Of a stretch of DNA of 11,511 nt, positions 7,550 through 11,511 are shown one piece after another. The notes below the pieces were generated by a model, which saw nothing but the letters and a program-made list of their open reading frames with translations, was not told where the DNA came from and did not search any database. The position numbers were made by a program, and so were the translations under genes. Position 1 is the stretch's first letter; each line of letters starts with the position of its first letter. The stretch lies in contig CAMYJJ010000076.1 of assembly GCA_947258735.1 (NCBI GenBank), forward strand, positions 1 through 11,511, read 5' to 3'. This DNA is from Thermodesulfovibrionia bacterium. GTDB lineage: Bacteria > Nitrospirota > Thermodesulfovibrionia > UBA6902.

Positions 7550-7627
7550 GGCATTCCCGAAATCCTTCGTCGGGAATCCAGCCTTCTCGTAAATTCTGGA
7601 TACCCGATTACTGACTTCGGGTATGAC
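7550..7627 (-). repeat. palindromic dispersed element, family 1, copy B (reverse orientation)
   Basis: Same three-stem design as copies A and C but inverted: ATTCCCGA/TCGGGAAT (7553-7560 with 7570-7577; 9-base loop), TCCAG/CTGGA (7577-7581 with 7596-7600) and TACCCGA/TCGGGTA (7601-7607 with 7617-7623). It ends in TATGAC. The left terminus has decayed from the expected GTCAT to GGCAT. It lies 33 bases after the uvrA stop and so falls in that gene's 3' region. It could stabilise the transcript end, but no T-run follows a stem on the plus strand, so it is not a standard terminator. Confidence 0.8.
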
Positions 7628-7800
7628 AAAAAAATAAATTGGAAGTTTTTGGATACATACTAAATAGCTGAACTGCTTGTAAATAATATTAAAAGTGTGG
7701 TTAAATATGCGTTCGATTATAACAATGAAAAATACCTAGTATCTGTCTATATAGTGCCTTTTTTTTTTGTCATACCCGAAGTCAGTAGTCGGGCATCCAG
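7596..7800. repeat. long inverted repeat made by elements B and C, 39-base arms
   Basis: Bases 7596-7634 are the reverse complement of 7762-7800 with two mismatches in 39 positions, including an A-run (7628-7634) facing a T-run (7759-7768). The 127 bases between (7635-7761) are AT-rich, contain no credible gene, and show no promoter I would stand behind. A transcript running from uvrA toward the isocitrate dehydrogenase gene could fold into one long hairpin instead of the local stems. With copies B and C this accounts for most of the 402-base gene-free stretch 7517-7918. Confidence 0.8.
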
Positions 7801-7848
7801 AACGTATTAAAAACAATGGATTCCCGCTTAACAGACTGCGGGAATGAC
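7769..7848 (+). repeat. palindromic dispersed element, family 1, copy C
   Basis: An 80-base element bounded by GTCATACCC and GGGAATGAC, in the same orientation as copy A. Stems: CCCGA/TCGGG (7775-7779 with 7789-7793) and ATTCCCGC/GCGGGAAT (7820-7827 with 7838-7845). The central TCCAG/CTGGA stem is reduced to TCCAG/ATGGA. It is immediately preceded by a run of ten T and lies about 70 bases before the isocitrate dehydrogenase start. Confidence 0.82.
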
Positions 7849-7890
7849 GGCTCAATGTTTGAGTTTATACACTTACACTAATTAAGCACA

Positions 7891-7896
7891 TATAAT
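7891..7896 (+). promoter_or_regulatory. putative -10 element for the icd-CNNM operon
   Basis: A perfect TATAAT lies 22 bases upstream of the icd ATG. No good TTGACA-like -35 is found at the usual distance (TTGAGT at 7859 is too far, with a 26-base spacer), so the call rests on the -10 hexamer and its position in the 70 bases between element C and the gene. Confidence 0.3.
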
Positions 7897-7905
7897 CTAA
7901 ATTGT

Positions 7906-7912
7906 AAGAGGT
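7906..7912 (+). promoter_or_regulatory. Shine-Dalgarno of isocitrate dehydrogenase
   Basis: AAGAGGT followed by six bases and ATG at 7919. It supports this start, which also matches the family N-terminus. Confidence 0.6.
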
Positions 7913-7918
7913 TTAAAA

Positions 7919-8998
7919 ATGTACAAAATTACACTTATTCCGGGTGATGGGGTGGGACCGGAGATCACCGATGCAGTAACCAGAGTGCTTGAGGCAACAG
8001 GGATAGCATTTGACTGGGATGTCCAGAACGCAGGAGAAGAGGTGTATAAAAATGAAGGCTCACCATTGCCGGACAGGGTCCTGGAGTCCATAAAGAAAAA
8101 TAAAGTGGCAATCAAGGGGCCTATTACAACTCCTGTCGGGACAGGATTCAGAAGCGTCAATGTTGCGCTTCGGCAGGAACTTGATCTGTTCAGCTGCATC
8201 AGGCCGTGCAAATCCTATAAAGGGGCGAGGGCGATTTATGATAATATCGACCTTGTTATTTTCAGGGAAAATACAGAAGACTTATACGCAGGAATTGAGT
8301 ACGAGAAAGGCTCAGAAGGTACAAAGGCCATTATTGACCTTGTACAGAAACTCTCTGACAGGACCATCCGTCAGGACTCGGGAATCAGCATTAAACCAAT
8401 ATCGGTCTTTGGGACAGACAGGATTGTGCGGGCGGCATTTGAATATGCCAGAAAAAACAACCGTAAAAAAGTGACATCGGTCCATAAGGCAAATATTATG
8501 AAATATTCAGACGGTATGTTCCTGGACGTATCAAGAGAGGTTGCCAGAGACTATCCTGATATTGAATTTGAAGACAGAATAATCGATAATATGTGTATGC
8601 AGCTTGTTCAGAAACCGGAGCTCTACGATGTGCTGGTAACGGAAAACCTGTATGGTGATATTTTATCTGATCTTGCTGCAGGGCTCATAGGCGGACTGGG
8701 AATGGCCCCGGGTGCAAATATCAGCAAAGAACATGCTGTATTTGAAGCTACCCATGGCAGCGCTCCCAAATATAAAGGCCTCAACAAGGTCAATCCTCTT
8801 GCGATGATGCTCAGCGGGGTGATGATGCTGCGACATCTTGGAGAAACTCAAGCAGCAGAAAGGGTTGATAATGCAATTGCTTCAGTTGTTGAAGAAGGAA
8901 AAGATGTTACGTATGACATGAAACCCTCTCCTGATGATCCCTCAGCATCCACCACTTCTGGGGTTGCTGACGCAATAATAGCAAAAATGGCAAAATAA
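7919..8998 (+). CDS. icd: isocitrate dehydrogenase, short NAD(P)-dependent type
   Basis: Enzyme of 359 residues in the isocitrate/isopropylmalate dehydrogenase superfamily; it oxidises isocitrate to 2-oxoglutarate and CO2 in the TCA cycle. Isocitrate rather than isopropylmalate is indicated by FRSVN (S79, N81), R85, R95 in CIRP, R116 in FREN, Y123, K190 in VHKAN, D223, and the metal-binding D247/D251 of YGDILSD. These align with E. coli Icd S113, N115, R119, R129, R153, Y160, K230, D283, D307 and D311. The N-terminus [13 protein letters not shown] is typical. Length matches the compact forms related to eukaryotic IDH3 subunits, shorter than E. coli Icd (416). Cofactor is uncertain: the short build usually means NAD, yet K284-Y285 (SAPKYKG) and Y332 copy the E. 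coli NADP-type residues, while the position of Arg395 is not Arg. Probably cotranscribed with the CNNM gene 3 bases downstream. Confidence 0.93.
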   Translation: MYKITLIPGDGVGPEITDAVTRVLEATGIAFDWDVQNAGEEVYKNEGSPLPDRVLESIKKNKVAIKGPITTPVGTGFRSVNVALRQELDLFSCIRPCKSYKGARAIYDNIDLVIFRENTEDLYAGIEYEKGSEGTKAIIDLVQKLSDRTIRQDSGISIKPISVFGTDRIVRAAFEYARKNNRKKVTSVHKANIMKYSDGMFLDVSREVARDYPDIEFEDRIIDNMCMQLVQKPELYDVLVTENLYGDILSDLAAGLIGGLGMAPGANISKEHAVFEATHGSAPKYKGLNKVNPLAMMLSGVMMLRHLGETQAAERVDNAIASVVEEGKDVTYDMKPSPDDPSASTTSGVADAIIAKMAK

Positions 8999-9001
8999 TA
9001 T

Positions 9002-10264
9002 ATGGACCCTGACCCGTTTAGTTTTTTCATCATTCTGGCCTGTATTATCCTGATTGCCATTCTCTCCAGCTCTGAAGTAGCTTTTATATCCCTCAACAGA
9101 ATAAGGCTCCGTCACCTGGTCGAAAAGGGCAATGAAAAGGCAAAGATAGCCGAAAAGATCCGTGATGAGCATGACAGGCTGTTCAGTGCAGTCATACTAT
9201 CAGGCAACCTGTTTACGGTCCTGGCCACTTCAGTGGGGACAGCGATTGCCATTACGTTGCTTGGGGAAGACATCGGCGTAATCATTGCAACAATTGCAAT
9301 GACAATTCTTACGGTCATATTCGGTGAACTGGCCCCCAAGACATTTGCGGTCTCTCATGCAGAGAAGATCTCTCTGGCCATGGCCAGACCCATACAGATC
9401 TATATCAGGCTTATATCTCCTGTTGTATCAATTTTCAATACGATTTCGAATTTTATTATCACGGTATTTGGAGGAGAGGTCAGGCCATCACCGCAGCTTT
9501 TGACTGAAGAAGAAATGAAGGCCATGATAAAAATAGGAGAAGAGGAAGGGGCCATTGAAAAGGAAGAACAGGAAATGCTCCATAATGTCTTTGCCTTTGG
9601 TGACAAAAAGGTGACTGAAGCGATGGTTCCGAGGACAGAGCTGGTCACGGTTTCTGAGAATGCCGTGTTTGCTGATGTGTTATCTCTTGTTGCGGAAGAA
9701 GGGTACTCCAGGTATCCTGTTACGTTTGAGAATGTTGATAATATCGTGGGTGTGTTATACCTCAAGGACATCCTGAGAAAAATGGCAGAGGAAGAAGTTC
9801 CTACTACTACGCCTATCAAGGGCTTTGTAAGGGACGCCTTCTATATTCCTGAGAGCAAAATGGTGACAGCCCTTCTGGATGACATGCAGAAAAACAAATT
9901 TCAGATCGCTATCATTGTTGATGAACACGGCGGGACAACAGGGCTGATTACCCTTGAAGATATCATGGAAGAGATAGTGGGCGGGCTTCAGGACGAGTTT
10001 GAGGCCATTGAAGCAGAAAAGGAAGTTGAAGTCGTTGATGAAAGGACCTTTGTTGTGTCCGGAACAACAGGCATTGATGAGATTAATGAACTTGTGGACA
10101 TAGAGATCGAAAGTGAAGAATTTCACACTATCGGAGGTTTTCTGTTCGGTCTCTTCGGTCATTTGCCGAAGACCGGGGAACAGCTCCGGTATCATGCATT
10201 ACGGTTTCTCATTCTTGAGATGGACGGCAAGAAGATTGAGAAGATTAAGATCACCAGGATTTAA
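9002..10264 (+). CDS. CNNM/CBS/CorC-domain membrane protein (HlyC/CorC family)
   Basis: Membrane protein of 420 residues with the three-part build of the CNNM/CorC ('hemolysin') family, members of which are linked to magnesium or other divalent-cation efflux. The CNNM/DUF21 domain (about 1-175) has hydrophobic segments near 6-24, 62-82, 90-112 and 128-155, with the conserved SSSEVAF (22-28) and GELAPKTFA (108-116). A CBS pair follows (about 197-325), opening with MVPRT (198-202) and closing with DEHGGTTGLITLED and IMEEIVGG (297-318), the likely adenine-nucleotide/Mg sensing part. The CorC_HlyC domain (about 330-418) ends in FHTIGGFLFG-type sequence. Despite the database name there is no reason to call it a haemolysin. 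It starts 3 bases after the icd stop with no Shine-Dalgarno of its own, so it is probably translated by coupling. A run of eight C directly follows the stop codon. Confidence 0.92.
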   Translation: MDPDPFSFFIILACIILIAILSSSEVAFISLNRIRLRHLVEKGNEKAKIAEKIRDEHDRLFSAVILSGNLFTVLATSVGTAIAITLLGEDIGVIIATIAMTILTVIFGELAPKTFAVSHAEKISLAMARPIQIYIRLISPVVSIFNTISNFIITVFGGEVRPSPQLLTEEEMKAMIKIGEEEGAIEKEEQEMLHNVFAFGDKKVTEAMVPRTELVTVSENAVFADVLSLVAEEGYSRYPVTFENVDNIVGVLYLKDILRKMAEEEVPTTTPIKGFVRDAFYIPESKMVTALLDDMQKNKFQIAIIVDEHGGTTGLITLEDIMEEIVGGLQDEFEAIEAEKEVEVVDERTFVVSGTTGIDEINELVDIEIESEEFHTIGGFLFGLFGHLPKTGEQLRYHALRFLILEMDGKKIEKIKITRI

Positions 10265-10322
10265 CCCCCCCCTTTTGTTTTGCCTGTTGAAGCAAGTAGT
10301 AGATAGAAATGGCCTTTATAGT

Positions 10323-10402
10323 GTCATTCTGAATTTATTTCAGAATCTCATATTCTTAATTGCTTCCAGGTGCTTCAGATCCTGAAACAAGTTCAGGATG
10401 AC
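10323..10402. repeat. palindromic dispersed element, family 2 (copy D)
   Basis: An 80-base element with inverted ends GTCATTCTGAA and TTCAGGATGAC (one mismatch in 11). Each end forms its own tight hairpin: ATTCTGAA/TTCAGAAT (10326-10333 with 10339-10346) and ATCCTGAA/TTCAGGAT (10379-10386 with 10392-10399), both 8 bp with 5-base loops. The roughly 32-base centre is unpaired. The arms differ from the family 1 elements elsewhere in the window, but the outer GTCAT/ATGAC and total length are the same. It follows the CNNM gene and could mark its transcript end, though no T-run follows. Confidence 0.8.
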
Positions 10403-10416
10403 AATTATCGGGCAAA

Positions 10417-10433
10417 CTCCTCGTCTCGGGGAG
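10417..10433 (+). promoter_or_regulatory. hairpin covering the Shine-Dalgarno of the DUF401 gene
   Basis: CTCCTCG (10417-10423) can pair with CGGGGAG (10427-10433) across a 3-base loop: six Watson-Crick pairs and one G-U pair in RNA. The 3' arm contains the GGGGAGG (10428-10434) that serves as ribosome binding site nine bases before the ATG at 10444. Folding would hide the site, which suggests translational control; that consequence is inference, the pairing is visible. Confidence 0.5.
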
Positions 10434-10443
10434 GATTGCTTAT

Positions 10444-11511
10444 ATGCTCTTCTGTTATATTACTAATCACATGCTTGATCTTTTAAAAATACTATTTGTG
10501 CTGGCTGTTATTGTGCTCCTTCTCAAAAGGCGCTGGAACCTCGGGCTGGTTATGGTCCTGTCTTCGGTGATTCTCGCTGTTTTGTATCTTTTACGCCCCC
10601 CGGATTTTGCAGTATCAGCCTATCATGCCGTTACCGGCAAAACGACAGTTTCATTGATGTTGGTTCTCACGCTCATCCGGGTGTTTGAGAATGTTATGAG
10701 AAAGAACGGGTTGATGCAGGAGATGATGGACGCATGCAGGGGGCTTTTCATGGACAGAAGGATACTGATGGCATCAATGCCGGCGATTATCGGGCTGTTG
10801 CCGTCTATGGGCGGGGCCCTGTTTTCTGCTCCGCTGGTTGATGAAGCGTCAAAGGGATCAGATGCATCTTCGGAGAAAAAGGCGTTTATAAATTATGTGT
10901 TCAGGCATCCCTGGGAATTTATTTCACCGCTGTATCCCGGCCTCATACTGGCCTCTGCCATTACCGTATATTCAGTCAGAGACCTCATCATTTCAAATCT
11001 GTTCTACGCCCTGTTTCTGGTAATTGGCGGCATGATATGGGGCTTGTCCGGGCTTAATACGCAGAAAGATACATTTAAGAAAATATCCGGAAAAGGGCTG
11101 CTGAGTTTTTTGCCGATTGCAGCCATTATTTTATTGTTTGTTGTGCTGAACCTTGACCTGTCTGTCAGTCTGGCTGTAGTCATTATTTTGCTGTATATTG
11201 TTTTGCAATATAAGCCCGGACGCATATTCAAAAGCTTAAAAGAAGGGTTCTCATGGGATTTCATCGTCATTATTATCGGGGTCATGACATTTAAGGAAGT
11301 CCTCAATGTGTCAGGTGCCGTGACCAATTTAAGCTCCTTTTTTTCAGATGAGGGCATCCCTATTGTTCTTGTCTTGTTTATGCTTCCCTTTCTCTCCGGT
11401 CTATTAACTGGCCTCACAATCGGATTTGTAGGGGCCATCTTCCCCATTCTTATTGGAATAGAAGGCGCCCAGACTCTGCCCGCCATCTCTTTTGCCTTTG
11501 CGGCTGGTTAT
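10444..11511 (+). CDS. DUF401 family integral membrane protein, 3'-truncated by the window edge
   Basis: Open for 356 codons with no stop before the window ends; family members are about 400 residues, so little is missing. It is strongly hydrophobic, with around eight or more membrane segments. Features I recognise as DUF401 (PF04165-type): GLLPSMGGALFSAPLVDEAS (117-136) in the first half, RHPWEF (154-159), SPLYPG (161-166), and a second glycine-rich segment, GLLTGLTIGFVGAIFP, near the end. The two glycine-rich segments suggest an internal two-fold repeat like that of ion-transporter-superfamily permeases (inference). Substrate is unknown. The ATG at 10444 is chosen for the GGGGAGG nine bases upstream; the ATG at 10471 (MLDLLKILFVL) has no such site but would also give a reasonable N-terminus. 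It lies 179 bases after the CNNM gene on the same strand, behind element D. Confidence 0.85.
   Translation, partial: MLFCYITNHMLDLLKILFVLAVIVLLLKRRWNLGLVMVLSSVILAVLYLLRPPDFAVSAYHAVTGKTTVSLMLVLTLIRVFENVMRKNGLMQEMMDACRGLFMDRRILMASMPAIIGLLPSMGGALFSAPLVDEASKGSDASSEKKAFINYVFRHPWEFISPLYPGLILASAITVYSVRDLIISNLFYALFLVIGGMIWGLSGLNTQKDTFKKISGKGLLSFLPIAAIILLFVVLNLDLSVSLAVVIILLYIVLQYKPGRIFKSLKEGFSWDFIVIIIGVMTFKEVLNVSGAVTNLSSFFSDEGIPIVLVLFMLPFLSGLLTGLTIGFVGAIFPILIGIEGAQTLPAISFAFAAGY

Noticed and set aside
7759..7768. Run of ten T as an intrinsic terminator for uvrA
   Set aside because: No GC-rich stem directly precedes it on the plus strand; the stems lie after it. On the minus strand it is a run of A. 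It is better explained as part of the B/C inverted repeat.
4625..7848. Elements A-C as a CRISPR array
   Set aside because: Copies are only three, differently oriented, irregularly spaced, each internally palindromic, and two flank a coding gene at a distance. No cas gene is present.
10265..10272. Run of eight C after the CNNM stop as a slippage or frameshift site
   Set aside because: It lies outside the coding region, after a normal stop codon and a complete C-terminal domain. It is at most a place where sequencing length errors may occur.
11004..11486. 160-codon open frame on the minus strand
   Set aside because: It is antisense to the DUF401 gene, has no recognisable family, and the plus-strand frame shows clear membrane segments and family motifs.

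Overview
The window is ordinary bacterial chromosome: nine protein-coding genes (the first and last cut by the window edges) in moderately GC-balanced DNA. Gaps between genes are AT-rich and carry short dispersed palindromic repeats. The layout (PSP1/RicT-like gene directly before metG, a short NAD(P)-isocitrate dehydrogenase, a DUF401 permease) and the AAA/ATA/AGG-tolerant codon use suggest a free-living Nitrospirota- or Desulfobacterota-like lineage. That placement is an impression from gene content, not a demonstrated assignment. I see no rRNA, tRNA, transposase, phage gene or CRISPR array.

Layout. 1-2579: the C-terminal part of a RicT/PSP1 protein overlaps methionyl-tRNA synthetase by 8 bases (translationally coupled pair). 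2580-2677: a gap with GTTGAAC/GTTCAAC inverted and period-11 tandem repeats. 2678-3166: mogA-like molybdopterin adenylyltransferase. 3263-3994: ccdA, a membrane thiol-electron carrier. 4087-4503 (minus): a YjbQ/UPF0047 protein, convergent with ccdA and divergent from the next gene. 4504-4810: heptamer repeats plus palindromic element A. 4811-7516: a divergent UvrA-type double ABC ATPase. 7517-7918: a 402-base gene-free stretch holding elements B and C in opposite orientation, which together make a long inverted repeat. 7919-10264: isocitrate dehydrogenase and, 3 bases later, a CNNM/CorC-type membrane protein. 10265-10443: a second type of palindromic element, and a hairpin that covers the ribosome binding site of the last gene. 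10444-11511: a DUF401 integral membrane protein, cut by the window end.

The genes are housekeeping or metabolic: translation (metG), possible RNA maturation (ricT), molybdenum cofactor (mogA), cytochrome c/thiol redox (ccdA), DNA repair (uvrA), TCA cycle (icd) and membrane transport (CNNM, DUF401). They do not form one pathway. I find no convincing new multi-gene system. What merits a second look is in the non-coding DNA: two families of GTCAT...ATGAC-bounded hairpin elements, their inverted pair at 7550-7848, the repeat-filled metG-mogA gap, and a Shine-Dalgarno-sequestering hairpin before the DUF401 gene. A few proteins have atypical residues (IDH cofactor site, MetRS zinc knuckle, UvrA).
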